A stretch of 14,043 nucleotides of DNA from Desulfoprunum sp. (lineage in GTDB: Bacteria; Desulfobacterota; Desulfobulbia; Desulfobulbales; Desulfocapsaceae). Under the pieces are notes generated by a model. The model made no database searches. It worked only from the letters and a program-made list of their open reading frames with translations, and had not been told where the DNA came from. Shown here piece by piece: positions 1 through 7,307 of this stretch. Location: NCBI GenBank assembly GCA_030696435.1, contig JAUYSF010000419.1, positions 1-14,043 of the forward strand, written 5' to 3'. How positions within the stretch are numbered: position 1 is the stretch's first letter; the number at the start of each line of letters is the position of its first letter. The position numbers and the translations under genes were made by a program.

Positions 1-657
1 GAGCATCTGACCCAAGGCTACACCCTCAACCGTCAACGGTTGGAAACCAACGCCCGAGAACTGGAAGCAGCCCTGAAATTGGTGAAAAAGGCTGCCCAAA
101 GCCCCGAACTGCAGGCCGACACCGGACGCGGATTGGTGGACATCGTCACCCGTTATGCCCAGACCTTCCTGCTGTTGCAGCGCTACGACGAAGGCCTGTT
201 GACTGAACCCATCCAGCAAACGGGCGGCGCACTGCCCACATTGGACGAGGCCCGTGCCTCCTTGGCTGGACTGAAAGCAGATCTGATTGCCCATGGCGAG
301 GCAACCGCTCTCTTTGGCCAGGAACGCGGTGACGCCTTTGCGGCCCTGCTGGGCAATCTGGAGCAGACGGTTTTTGGCGAACCCGCGTATCCGAGCATTG
401 AGACCAAGGCTGCACACCTGCTTTATTTTATCATCAAGAATCACCCCTTTTTCGATGGCAACAAGCGTAGCGGTGCCTTTTTGTTTGTTGATTTTCTGAA
501 CCGCAACGGTCGCCTGCTGGATGGCAACGGCAATCCGGTGCTCAACGATATTGGCCTGGCGGCCCTGGCCCTGCTGGTGGCGGAGTCTGACCCGGCGCAA
601 AAAGAGACGATGATCCGCCTGATTATGAATATGCTGGTCCCTGGAGGTAGGGGATGA
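1..657 (+). CDS. RhuM/Fic-family protein, 5'-truncated by window edge
   Basis: The reading frame is open from base 1, so the first in-frame TTG (40) is not the true start; 218 residues are visible. Near residues 148-156 of the visible part lies HPFFDGNKR, a Fic/Doc active-site motif (H-P-F-x-x-G-N-K-R) on the usual hydrophobic helix. The preceding segment (EHLTQGYTLNRQRL, then a Glu/Ala/Leu-rich helix) resembles the linker after a RhuM (COG3943) domain, so the missing N-terminus is probably RhuM. Fic/Doc enzymes transfer AMP or phosphate from nucleotides to target proteins and are often toxins. The loop reads GNKRSG rather than GNGRxxR, which is closer to Doc. No antitoxin is visible; one could lie outside the window. 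The stop codon overlaps the ATG of the next small ORF. The Fic domain is certain; RhuM and the target are inferred. Confidence 0.85.
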   Translation, partial: EHLTQGYTLNRQRLETNARELEAALKLVKKAAQSPELQADTGRGLVDIVTRYAQTFLLLQRYDEGLLTEPIQQTGGALPTLDEARASLAGLKADLIAHGEATALFGQERGDAFAALLGNLEQTVFGEPAYPSIETKAAHLLYFIIKNHPFFDGNKRSGAFLFVDFLNRNGRLLDGNGNPVLNDIGLAALALLVAESDPAQKETMIRLIMNMLVPGGRG

Positions 658-725
658 ACGGTAGCCGAAACTCTGTCTTCAATCCGATCCATGCGGCTTT
701 TTCCCTTTCCTTCACGGTACAATAA
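654..725 (+). CDS. 23-codon ORF linking fic and the DMT exporter (possible leader peptide)
   Basis: This short ORF starts at ATG 654, overlapping the fic stop codon as ATGA. It has a near-ideal Shine-Dalgarno, GGAGG at 643-647, six bases before the ATG. It ends with TAA at 723-725, directly against the ATG of the downstream exporter (TAAATG). The exporter itself has no visible Shine-Dalgarno. The arrangement is what translational coupling would look like, with ribosomes reinitiating on the exporter after reading this peptide. The 23 residues (MNGSRNSVF at the start, HAAFSLSFTVQ at the end) show no domain I recognise and no run of a single amino acid that would suggest attenuation. It could also be chance; no known family supports it. 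Confidence 0.35.
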   Translation: MNGSRNSVFNPIHAAFSLSFTVQ

Positions 726-1622
726 ATGAGTCGAATCCAGGCCAATCTCCTTCTCACCCTTGCCGCCGTGATCTGGGGCAGCGCCTTTGTCGTGCAGCAG
801 ATAGGCACCGGCAACCTCGGCACCATCTCCTTTACCGGGGCTCGGTTTCTGCTCGGGGCCTTCGTGGTCCTGCCTTTTGCCATCAGGCAGTTTCGGCGAG
901 TGGAGCGGGAGGAGCGTTCTATGGAACGTCGCGACTGGTACGGTCTGGTCGCCACGGGCCTGGTGCTCTGTACCGCCGCAGTGCTCCAGCAGCATGGGAT
1001 ATTACGGACGACGGTGGCCAATGCCGGATTTCTCACCGCCCTCTATGTGCCGATGGTACCGATTATCGGTCTGATCTTTCTGCGGCGCCGGGTGCACTGG
1101 TTTGTCTGGCCGGCCTCCATCGGCTGCTTTATCGGCACTTACATTATGAGCGGGACCCAGGGGCTTGACATCCACATCGGTGATCTCTGGGTCATTTCCA
1201 GCACCCTGTTCTGGGCAGTGCATGTCCTCCTGGTTGGGATTATGGCCTCGCGGACGCGGGCGCCTCTCGTGGTGGCCACCAGCCAGTTCTTGGTCTGCGG
1301 GATTGTTGGACTGATAGTGGGCTTTTTTGTTGAGCATCCCGTCCTGGCTGATTTCCTCGGGGCCTTCTATGGTATCTGCTATGTCGGGATCTTTTCGGTG
1401 GGTATGGCCTTTACCCTGCAGGTGGTGGGTCAGCGTTTCACCCCGGCTGCCGATGCCGCCATCATCCTCAGCTCGGAGACGGTGTTCGCCGCCCTTGCCG
1501 GTTTCGTCTTTCTTGACGAACGGTTGTCCGCAGTTCGGCTTTTAGGTGCGGCCTTGATTCTCTTCAACATCGTGGCCGTCGAGGTCCTGCCGATGCTGAG
1601 AAAAACGCGGCCTCTGAGTTGA
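726..1622 (+). CDS. EamA/DMT-superfamily inner-membrane exporter
   Basis: The protein has 298 residues, the usual size for the drug/metabolite transporter superfamily. It consists of two tandem EamA repeats (about residues 5-140 and 150-290), giving about ten transmembrane helices. The N-terminus contains the typical first helix with IWGSAFV. The second repeat ends with the family-typical FVFLDERLS followed by a last hydrophobic helix. Members export amino acids or other small metabolites; the substrate cannot be read from sequence. The start at 726 is the first ATG after an in-frame stop and fits the family N-terminus. It has no Shine-Dalgarno, so translation may be coupled to the 23-codon ORF ending one base before it. 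No clear terminator follows. Confidence 0.9.
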   Translation: MSRIQANLLLTLAAVIWGSAFVVQQIGTGNLGTISFTGARFLLGAFVVLPFAIRQFRRVEREERSMERRDWYGLVATGLVLCTAAVLQQHGILRTTVANAGFLTALYVPMVPIIGLIFLRRRVHWFVWPASIGCFIGTYIMSGTQGLDIHIGDLWVISSTLFWAVHVLLVGIMASRTRAPLVVATSQFLVCGIVGLIVGFFVEHPVLADFLGAFYGICYVGIFSVGMAFTLQVVGQRFTPAADAAIILSSETVFAALAGFVFLDERLSAVRLLGAALILFNIVAVEVLPMLRKTRPLS

Positions 1623-1848
1623 ATGACCCGGTGCTGGCGGTGGCTGCCCCGTCGCCGGGTGTGAGGGGAAAAGGCCTTGCATTTTTCGGGTAATTTTTTT
1701 ATCAGAGAGTACCACTCAGTGCCGCCCTGCCGGCAGCGTCTGGCCGATAACCGCCCTGCAGGGGCATCTCCTACGGAGTCACTTTCGCGGACGCGATTCA
1801 TTTCCCCTATGAAACCCTTAACTTGTTCACAAACAGGAGGATCCCACC

Positions 1849-2475
1849 ATGGCCATCCATGTCGCTGACCACCCCCTCATCAAGCATAAGCTCGGTCTTA
1901 TGCGGCAGCATGACATTTCCACCAAGGACTTTCGGGACCTCTCCTCAGAGGTGGCCAGACTTCTGACCTACGAGGCCTCTAAGGATCTTGAGACCCAGAA
2001 GAAGACCATCCAGGGTTGGGCCGGGCCTGTCGAGGTCGAGGAGATCAAGGGCAAGAAGATCACCATTGTACCGATTCTGAGGGCCGGTCTCGGCATGATG
2101 AATGGGGTTATCGATATGATACCCTCGGCCAAGATCAGTGTGGTCGGCTACTATCGCAACGAAAAAACCCTGCAACCGGTGGAATACTACGTCAAAACTG
2201 CAAGCGATCTGGAGGAGCGAGTGGCCCTCATCCTTGATCCGATGCTGGCGACAGGCGGCACCCTGCTGGCGACCATCGAAACCCTAAAAAAACGGGGATG
2301 TCGCACGATCAAGGGCATTTTTCTGGTGGCTGCACCGGAAGGGTTGAAAAGGGTTACCGAGGCCCATCCGGATGTCGATATTTATGTGGCGGCGGTCGAT
2401 GAACGGCTGAATGAGGTCGGCTATATCCTGCCCGGTCTCGGCGATGCGGGCGACAAGATTTTCGGCACAAAATGA
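1849..2475 (+). CDS. upp: Uracil phosphoribosyltransferase
   Basis: Upp converts uracil and PRPP to UMP and pyrophosphate in the cytoplasm (pyrimidine salvage). The protein is 208 residues, the same length as E. coli Upp. The PRPP-binding loop [11 protein letters not shown] is at residues 129-139, and PILRAGLGM (75-83) carries a conserved arginine. The C-terminal uracil-binding segment [11 protein letters not shown] (192-202) ends in the family signature KIFGTK. The start is fixed by AGGAGG at 1835-1840, eight bases before the ATG. The gene appears monocistronic, with 226 bp before it and a hairpin after its stop. No uracil permease (uraA) or pyrR is adjacent. Confidence 0.97.
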   Translation: MAIHVADHPLIKHKLGLMRQHDISTKDFRDLSSEVARLLTYEASKDLETQKKTIQGWAGPVEVEEIKGKKITIVPILRAGLGMMNGVIDMIPSAKISVVGYYRNEKTLQPVEYYVKTASDLEERVALILDPMLATGGTLLATIETLKKRGCRTIKGIFLVAAPEGLKRVTEAHPDVDIYVAAVDERLNEVGYILPGLGDAGDKIFGTK

Positions 2476-2480
2476 CCCTG

Positions 2481-2506
2481 ACCGGCACATCTCATTCCGT
2501 GCCGGT
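2481..2506 (+). terminator. 3' hairpin after upp
   Basis: A perfect 8-bp stem (ACCGGCAC / GTGCCGGT) with a 10-base loop starts six bases after the upp stop. No U-tract follows directly; a run of five T lies 17 bases further on. It may be a weak or Rho-assisted terminator, or an mRNA 3'-end stabiliser. Confidence 0.4.
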
Positions 2507-2533
2507 TGCCGTCGGGAAGAAGTTTTTATCTGC

Positions 2534-2563
2534 TTGACCTCCGGCTTTGTAAGCATGTATAGG
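2534..2563 (+). promoter_or_regulatory. Candidate sigma-70 promoter of dppA
   Basis: TTGACC (2534-2539, five of six matches to -35) is followed after 18 bp by TATAGG (2558-2563, four of six matches to -10). This would give a leader of roughly 85 bases ahead of dppA and lies after the upp hairpin. It was recognised by eye only. Confidence 0.45.
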
Positions 2564-2622
2564 TGAAGCAGAAGTCTGTATTACAGTAAAGTAGTGGATG
2601 TTTGGTTGAGTGGAGCAAGGCA

Positions 2623-2636
2623 GTTTTCACGAAAAC
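2623..2636. promoter_or_regulatory. GTTTTC-AC-GAAAAC dyad in the dppA leader
   Basis: A perfect 6-bp inverted repeat with a 2-bp centre lies 20 bases upstream of the dppA ATG and downstream of the candidate promoter. A two-base gap is too short for a good hairpin, so a protein-binding site is more likely than an RNA structure. The binding protein, if any, is unknown. Confidence 0.25.
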
Positions 2637-2656
2637 AAAAACAGGAGACGACAACA

Positions 2657-4255
2657 ATGGGAAAAACAACGAAGTTGCTCGCCGCGTTCTGCGGTTTTTC
2701 ACTGCTGGCTCTGGGTGCCCTCGATATTCAGGCAAAGACTTTGGTCTATTGTTCGGAGGCCAGCCCTGAGGGGTTCAATCCCGCCTTCTACACCGGAGGA
2801 AATACCCTTGATGCCACATCCAAAAATCTCTTCAACAAACTGGTAGAATTCGAGCGGGGCACAACCACACTCATTCCCGGTGTCGCCGAGGCGTGGGAGA
2901 TGTCAGCCGATGGCAAGGAGTATACCTTCCATTTGCGCAAAGGTGTGAAATTCCATACCACGAAGATCTTTGCCCCGACCCGTGAGCTCAATGCCGATGA
3001 CGTTATCTTCAGCTTCATGCGGCAGCTCGACCCAAAAAACCCCTTCTATAAAGTCTCAAACGGTACATATGTATATTTTAACGATATGGGTATGCCTGAT
3101 CTCATTAAAGAGATTGTCAAGGTCGACGATCATACCGTTAAATTCATTTTAAAAAGCAAACACGTGACGATGCTTGCTGATATAGCCATGGATTTTGCCT
3201 CAATCCAGTCGAAAGAGTATGCCGACAAGATGATGGCCGCCGGCACCCCCGAGGTGATCGATCAGGAGCCCGTCGGCACCGGACCATTCCAGTTCGTGTC
3301 CTACCAGAAGGACGCGGTCATCCGCTACAAGGCCAATCCCGACTACTGGATGGGCAAGGCTCCCATCGACGATCTGGTCTTTGCCATTACTCCCGATGCC
3401 TCCGTCCGTTATCAGAAGCTGAAGGCTGGCGAATGCCATGTCATGGCTATGCCAAATCCGGCCGATATCGCCGCGATGGCCAAGGATCCCGAAGTCAATC
3501 TCATGCAGCTGGAGGGGCTGAACGTCGGCTACCTGGCCTACAATACCATGCAGAAGCCGTTTGACAACCCGAAGGTCCGCAAAGCCCTGAATATGGCGAT
3601 GAACAAGAAGGCGATTATCGATGCGGTCTTCCAGGGTGCCGGTAAAGTCGCCAAGAATCCGCTACCGCCGACCATCTGGTCCTATAACGATAAGGTTGTC
3701 GATGATCCCTACGATCCGGCGGCCGCCAAGAAGATGCTCGACGAGGCAGGTGTCAAAGGGCTGAAGATGAAGGTCTGGGCGATGCCTGTATCCCGTCCCT
3801 ATAATCCGAATGCAAGGCGCATGGCCGAGCTCATCCAGGCCGACTGGGCCAAGGTCGGTGTTAAGGTCGAGATCGTGAGCTACGAGTGGGCTGAATATCT
3901 TAAAAGCGGTCAGGCAAAGGATCATGATGGGGCTATCCTTCTTGGCTGGACCGGCGATAACGGAGATCCGGACAACTTCCTGGCGACAAATACCAGCTGT
4001 GAGTCCGTTGGTGGCAACAACTATGCGGAATGGTGCTATAAACCCTTTGAAGATCTGATCCAGAAGGCTAAGGTCGTCTCCGATCAGGCGGAGCGGACCA
4101 AGCTCTACGAGCAGGCCCAGGTGATCTTCAAGGAGCAAGCGCCATGGGCGACTATCTCCCACTCCCTAGTCTCAGAGCCACTACGTAAGGAGGTCGTCAA
4201 TTACAAGATCGATCCGCTTGGCGGCCATATCTTCTATGGAGTCGATTTGAAGTAA
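2657..4255 (+). CDS. dppA: Periplasmic dipeptide-binding protein DppA
   Basis: Binding protein (SBP family 5, 532 residues) that captures dipeptides in the periplasm and delivers them to DppBCDF. A Sec signal peptide (Lys3/Lys6, hydrophobic core 7-22) is probably cut after Ala26. The family-5 signature lies around residues 78-100. The ligand-site segment GWTGDNGDPDN (430-440) carries Asp434, matching E. coli mature Asp408 that binds the peptide amino group. Arg380, in RPYNPNARRMAE, corresponds to the carboxylate-binding arginine. Cysteines 32, 260 and 448 fall at mature positions 6, 234 and 422, where I recall E. coli DppA forming disulfides; Cys460 is the likely fourth. Start 2657 is chosen because it begins the signal peptide and has AGGAGA at 2643-2648; a more upstream ATG at 2594 is rejected. 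Confidence 0.96.
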   Translation: MGKTTKLLAAFCGFSLLALGALDIQAKTLVYCSEASPEGFNPAFYTGGNTLDATSKNLFNKLVEFERGTTTLIPGVAEAWEMSADGKEYTFHLRKGVKFHTTKIFAPTRELNADDVIFSFMRQLDPKNPFYKVSNGTYVYFNDMGMPDLIKEIVKVDDHTVKFILKSKHVTMLADIAMDFASIQSKEYADKMMAAGTPEVIDQEPVGTGPFQFVSYQKDAVIRYKANPDYWMGKAPIDDLVFAITPDASVRYQKLKAGECHVMAMPNPADIAAMAKDPEVNLMQLEGLNVGYLAYNTMQKPFDNPKVRKALNMAMNKKAIIDAVFQGAGKVAKNPLPPTIWSYNDKVVDDPYDPAAAKKMLDEAGVKGLKMKVWAMPVSRPYNPNARRMAELIQADWAKVGVKVEIVSYEWAEYLKSGQAKDHDGAILLGWTGDNGDPDNFLATNTSCESVGGNNYAEWCYKPFEDLIQKAKVVSDQAERTKLYEQAQVIFKEQAPWATISHSLVSEPLRKEVVNYKIDPLGGHIFYGVDLK

Positions 4256-4264
4256 GAGTCCGAC

Positions 4265-4294
4265 AAGACCGGGCGGTTAAGGCTGCCCGGTCTT
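4265..4294 (+). terminator. First dppA-dppB hairpin (terminator/attenuator)
   Basis: A perfect 10-bp GC-rich stem (AAGACCGGGC / GCCCGGTCTT) with a 10-base loop begins nine bases after the dppA stop. It is followed by a T-rich stretch, TCGTCT. It probably terminates part of the transcripts, or protects the dppA 3' end, so that DppA is made in excess over the membrane complex. Confidence 0.5.
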
Positions 4295-4309
4295 TCGTCT
4301 ATCCGGGCG

Positions 4310-4341
4310 GGTCTGCCGGAAAGTTCACCCCCCGGCAGACC
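4310..4341 (+). repeat. Second dppA-dppB hairpin
   Basis: A second perfect 10-bp stem (GGTCTGCCGG / CCGGCAGACC) with a 12-base loop lies 15 bases after the first. It ends 28 bases before the dppB ATG. Its arms do not match those of the first hairpin, so it is not a simple duplication. No U-tract follows, so a role in mRNA stability or dppB translation is likelier than termination. Confidence 0.5.
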
Positions 4342-4369
4342 TGGAATTCAACTCCGTCAGAATCTTTTT

Positions 4370-5380
4370 ATGGCCGCATTTTTTCTCAGGAAACTTTTTG
4401 TCCTCCTGCCGACCTTCTTTGGTGTTACGCTCCTTGCCTTTGTTTTTATCCATATGCTTCCCGGCGATCCCATTCTCCTCATGGCTGGAGAACACGGCAT
4501 GAGTCCGGAGCGCCATGCCACGCTGATGAAGGAGTTCGGTTATGACCGCCCCTACTATATTCAGTATGGCCTGTATCTCAAAGGTCTGTTCCACGGCAAT
4601 CTCGGCCAGTCCATCATCACCAGGAAGCCTGTTTTGCAGGAGTTTCTAACCCTCTTCCCGGCAACGATCGAACTGTCGGTTTGCGCCATTTTCATCGCGG
4701 TGTTCTTCGGTCTGCCGGCCGGTATGATTGCCGCCACCAAACGCGGCTCGGTCTTTGACCATGCAGTCATGACCGGGGCACTGGCCGGCTACTCAATGCC
4801 CATCTTCTGGTGGGGGCTGCTGCTTATAATCTTCTTTTCCGGCATCCTCGGGTGGACTCCGGTTTCTGGCCGGATCTCTCTGATGTTTTTTGTCGAACCG
4901 ACCACCGGTTTCATGCTCATCGACAGCCTGCTCTCCGATCAGGCGGGGGCCTTCCGTTCGGCGATTTCGCATCTGATCCTGCCAGCGCTGGTGCTTGGCA
5001 CTATTCCGCTGGCAGTCATTGCCCGTCAGACCCGTTCGGCGATGCTTGAGGTCCTCGGCGAAGACTATGTCCGTACCGCCAGGGCCAAGGGGCTGGGGCC
5101 GATCCGGGTCATCGGGGTACATGCCTTGCGCAATGCCATGATCCCGGTCATCACCACGATCGGGCTGCAGGTGGGGACCCTCTTTGCCGGGGCCATTCTC
5201 ACCGAGACAATTTTTTCCTGGCCGGGGATCGGCAAGTGGATGGTCGATTCGATCTTCCGGCGCGATTATCCCTCGGTACAGGGCGGACTGCTGCTCATCG
5301 CCACAGTCGTCATGCTGGTAAACCTCGTGGTTGATCTGCTCTACGGCCTGATCAATCCACAAATCAGGTACATGGATTAG
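4370..5380 (+). CDS. dppB: Dipeptide ABC transporter permease DppB
   Basis: Inner-membrane subunit of the dipeptide importer, 336 residues (E. coli DppB has 339). The N-terminus (first helix 9-31, then LPGDP and SPERHA) matches the DppB/OppB family. About six transmembrane segments are visible. The cytoplasmic EAA coupling loop is at about residues 227-244 (GEDYVRTARAKGLGP) and contacts an ATPase subunit. The motif ETIFSWPGIGKWMVDSI (279-295) is characteristic of family B permeases. The start at 4370 agrees with the family N-terminus, but I see no Shine-Dalgarno; the bases before it are CAGAATCTTTTT. Initiation may therefore be weak or depend on upstream structure, in keeping with lower expression than dppA. 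It ends two bases before dppC. Confidence 0.96.
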   Translation: MAAFFLRKLFVLLPTFFGVTLLAFVFIHMLPGDPILLMAGEHGMSPERHATLMKEFGYDRPYYIQYGLYLKGLFHGNLGQSIITRKPVLQEFLTLFPATIELSVCAIFIAVFFGLPAGMIAATKRGSVFDHAVMTGALAGYSMPIFWWGLLLIIFFSGILGWTPVSGRISLMFFVEPTTGFMLIDSLLSDQAGAFRSAISHLILPALVLGTIPLAVIARQTRSAMLEVLGEDYVRTARAKGLGPIRVIGVHALRNAMIPVITTIGLQVGTLFAGAILTETIFSWPGIGKWMVDSIFRRDYPSVQGGLLLIATVVMLVNLVVDLLYGLINPQIRYMD

Positions 5381-5382
5381 AG

Positions 5383-6297
5383 ATGACCCAAGCGCATATC
5401 CTTCAGGAAGAGATTGACAGCCGCCGTGGCGGCTATCGTGCCCTGCTGGCCGAGTTCTGGGCCTCTTTCAGCGAAAACCGCGGCGCCGTCTATGGCCTGT
5501 TCTTTTTTATCTGTATTGTCCTCATTGCCATCTTTGCCAATTTCATCGCCCCCCATGAACCCACCGAACAGTTCCGGGAGGCCTTTCTGCAACCACCTTT
5601 CTGGCAGGCCGGAGGTGACCTGCGTTTCCCCCTCGGCACTGACGCAGTGGGCCGCGACCTGTTGTCGCGCCTGATATTCGGGGCTCGTTTCTCCCTGTTC
5701 ATCGGCTGTATTGTGGTTTCCGTGTCGCTCATCATCGGGGTCTTTCTCGGCCTCTGTGCCGGCTATTTCCGGGGCAAGATCGATATTGTCATCATGCGGG
5801 TCATGGATATCGTCCTGGCCTTTCCCAGCCTGCTCCTGGCCTTGGTACTAGTCTCTGTCCTTGGACCCAGCCTGATCAATGCGATGATCGCCATCGCCAT
5901 CGTCCAGCAGCCCCACTATGTGCGTCTGACCCGGGCGGCGGTCATGGGCGAGATGACCAAGGACTATGTGACTGCAGCGCGAGTGGTTGGGGTGCGGATG
6001 CTGCGCCTGATGTTTATCACCGTGCTGCCCAACTGCATGGGGCCGCTCATCGTCCAGGCCGCCCTGAGTTTTTCCTCGGCCGTTCTCGATGCCGCAGCGC
6101 TGGGTTTTCTCGGTATGGGGGCCCAACCGCCGACCCCGGAGTGGGGCACTATGCTGGCCGAGGCGAGAGAGTTCATCCTGCGGGCCTGGTGGGTCGTGAC
6201 ATTTCCCGGCCTTGCGATTCTTTTAACGGTTCTGGCCATCAATTTGATGGGCGATGGTCTGCGAGATGCCCTTGATCCGAAACTCAAACGATCCTGA
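5383..6297 (+). CDS. dppC: Dipeptide ABC transporter permease DppC
   Basis: Second inner-membrane subunit of the importer, 304 residues, pairing with DppB. It has an OppC-type N-terminal region (about residues 20-70, first helix 36-55) and then the conserved LGTDAVGRDLLSRLIFGAR (84-102). An EAA coupling loop lies at about 190-210 (MTKDYVTAARVVGV). The C-terminus, with MGDGLRDALDPK (289-300), is typical of DppC/OppC. The ATG lies two bases after the dppB stop with only a weak purine stretch before it, so translation is probably coupled to dppB. Family assignment is secure; the choice of dipeptides over oligopeptides rests on DppA. Confidence 0.96.
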   Translation: MTQAHILQEEIDSRRGGYRALLAEFWASFSENRGAVYGLFFFICIVLIAIFANFIAPHEPTEQFREAFLQPPFWQAGGDLRFPLGTDAVGRDLLSRLIFGARFSLFIGCIVVSVSLIIGVFLGLCAGYFRGKIDIVIMRVMDIVLAFPSLLLALVLVSVLGPSLINAMIAIAIVQQPHYVRLTRAAVMGEMTKDYVTAARVVGVRMLRLMFITVLPNCMGPLIVQAALSFSSAVLDAAALGFLGMGAQPPTPEWGTMLAEAREFILRAWWVVTFPGLAILLTVLAINLMGDGLRDALDPKLKRS

Positions 6298-6305
6298 GGC
6301 CTGCC

Positions 6306-7307
6306 ATGCCACTTCTTGAAATCGAAAATCTCTCGGTAACCTTTCAGACGACCGGCGGTCTTTTTACGGCAGTTGATCGTGTCACCCTGTCGCTTGAGGC
6401 GGGAGAGATCGTTTCCATCGTTGGTGAATCGGGTTCTGGCAAATCGGTGGCCATGCTGGCCCTGATGGGCCTGCTGCCCTGGACGGCGACTGTGACTGCC
6501 GATGTCATGCGTTTTGACGGCAAGGATATCCTGACCCTGGCCAAGAATCAGCTCAGAAAGATCATCGGTTGTGAGATGGCCATGATCTTTCAGGAGCCGA
6601 TGACCAGTCTCAACCCCTGTTTTACCGTCGGTTTCCAGCTCACCGAGAGCCTCAAGGTCCACCTTGGCATGAACCGCCGGGAGTGCAAACGCCGGGCCCT
6701 CGAACTCCTTGATCAGGTTGGTATCCCGGAGCCCGAGAAACGCCTGGCAGCCTTTCCTCATCAGCTTTCCGGCGGCATGAATCAGCGGGTGATGATCGCC
6801 ATGGCTATTGCCTGCAACCCGCGGCTGCTTATCGCCGATGAGCCGACCACAGCCCTTGATGTGACGATTCAGGCCCAGATCCTCGATCTGCTCCTGCGCC
6901 TGCAGCGCGAAAAGAACATGTCCCTGATTCTCATCACCCATGACATGGGGGTTGTGGCGGAGACAGCCGAACGGGTTGTTGTGCAGTATGCCGGCCAGCA
7001 GGTGGAGCGGCAGGATGTCCGGGGGCTGTTCAGCAATCCTCATCACCCCTATACCTCCGCCCTGCTCGCCTCCTTGCCGGAGCGATCGGCCTCGAAATAC
7101 CTGCCGTGCATCGCGGGCGTGGTGCCGGGCCAGTTTGACAAGCCGGTGGGCTGCCTCTTTTCGCCGCGCTGCCGGTATGTCACCGATCTCTGCCGCAAGA
7201 CACCGCCTGAGCCTGCGGCGGCTGAACTGGGTTGCGCCCTGTGCCATTATCCCCTGCAAAACGGCATACCCCAGGGCCATCCCGTTGCCCGGGAGGAAAT
7301 CCGATGA
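6306..7307 (+). CDS. dppD: Dipeptide ABC transporter ATPase DppD
   Basis: Cytoplasmic ATPase that powers import together with DppF; 333 residues. Walker A GESGSGKS is at 40-47, the Q-loop at Gln96, signature LSGGMNQ at 154-160, Walker B LLIADEP at 174-180 with catalytic Glu179, and the H-loop at His212. After the ATPase domain comes the oligopeptide/dipeptide C-terminal extension with Cys283-x5-Cys289-x6-Cys296 and further cysteines at 310 and 313. This pattern matches the C-terminal [4Fe-4S] site I recall from recent Dpp transporter structures. The start has GAGG at 6296-6299, six bases upstream, overlapping the dppC stop. The dppD stop overlaps the dppF start as ATGA, so the two ATPases are likely co-translated. 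Confidence 0.96.
   Translation: MPLLEIENLSVTFQTTGGLFTAVDRVTLSLEAGEIVSIVGESGSGKSVAMLALMGLLPWTATVTADVMRFDGKDILTLAKNQLRKIIGCEMAMIFQEPMTSLNPCFTVGFQLTESLKVHLGMNRRECKRRALELLDQVGIPEPEKRLAAFPHQLSGGMNQRVMIAMAIACNPRLLIADEPTTALDVTIQAQILDLLLRLQREKNMSLILITHDMGVVAETAERVVVQYAGQQVERQDVRGLFSNPHHPYTSALLASLPERSASKYLPCIAGVVPGQFDKPVGCLFSPRCRYVTDLCRKTPPEPAAAELGCALCHYPLQNGIPQGHPVAREEIR

Noticed and set aside
1667..1680. Sigma-54-like GG-N10-GC with TTGCAT
   Set aside because: The -12 half is good, but the -24 half matches only the GG. There is no activator gene nearby, and a sigma-54 promoter for upp would be unusual.
1727..1763. Two 10-bp palindromes (CTGCCGGCAG and CCCTGCAGGG)
   Set aside because: Short, unlike each other, no loop for a hairpin and no T-tract. 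Expected now and then in GC-rich DNA.
1677..1868. 63-codon frame upstream of upp
   Set aside because: It overlaps the upp start out of frame, has no ribosome binding site and no recognisable family.
2594..2656. In-frame ATG extending DppA by 21 residues
   Set aside because: It would place a charged segment before the signal peptide. The ATG at 2657 has a good ribosome binding site and starts a standard signal peptide.
7232..7303. In-frame ATG extending DppF by 24 residues into dppD
   Set aside because: The ATG at 7304 has GGAGG and the ATGA overlap and begins at the family N-terminus; the extension is Pro/Arg-rich and unlike DppF.
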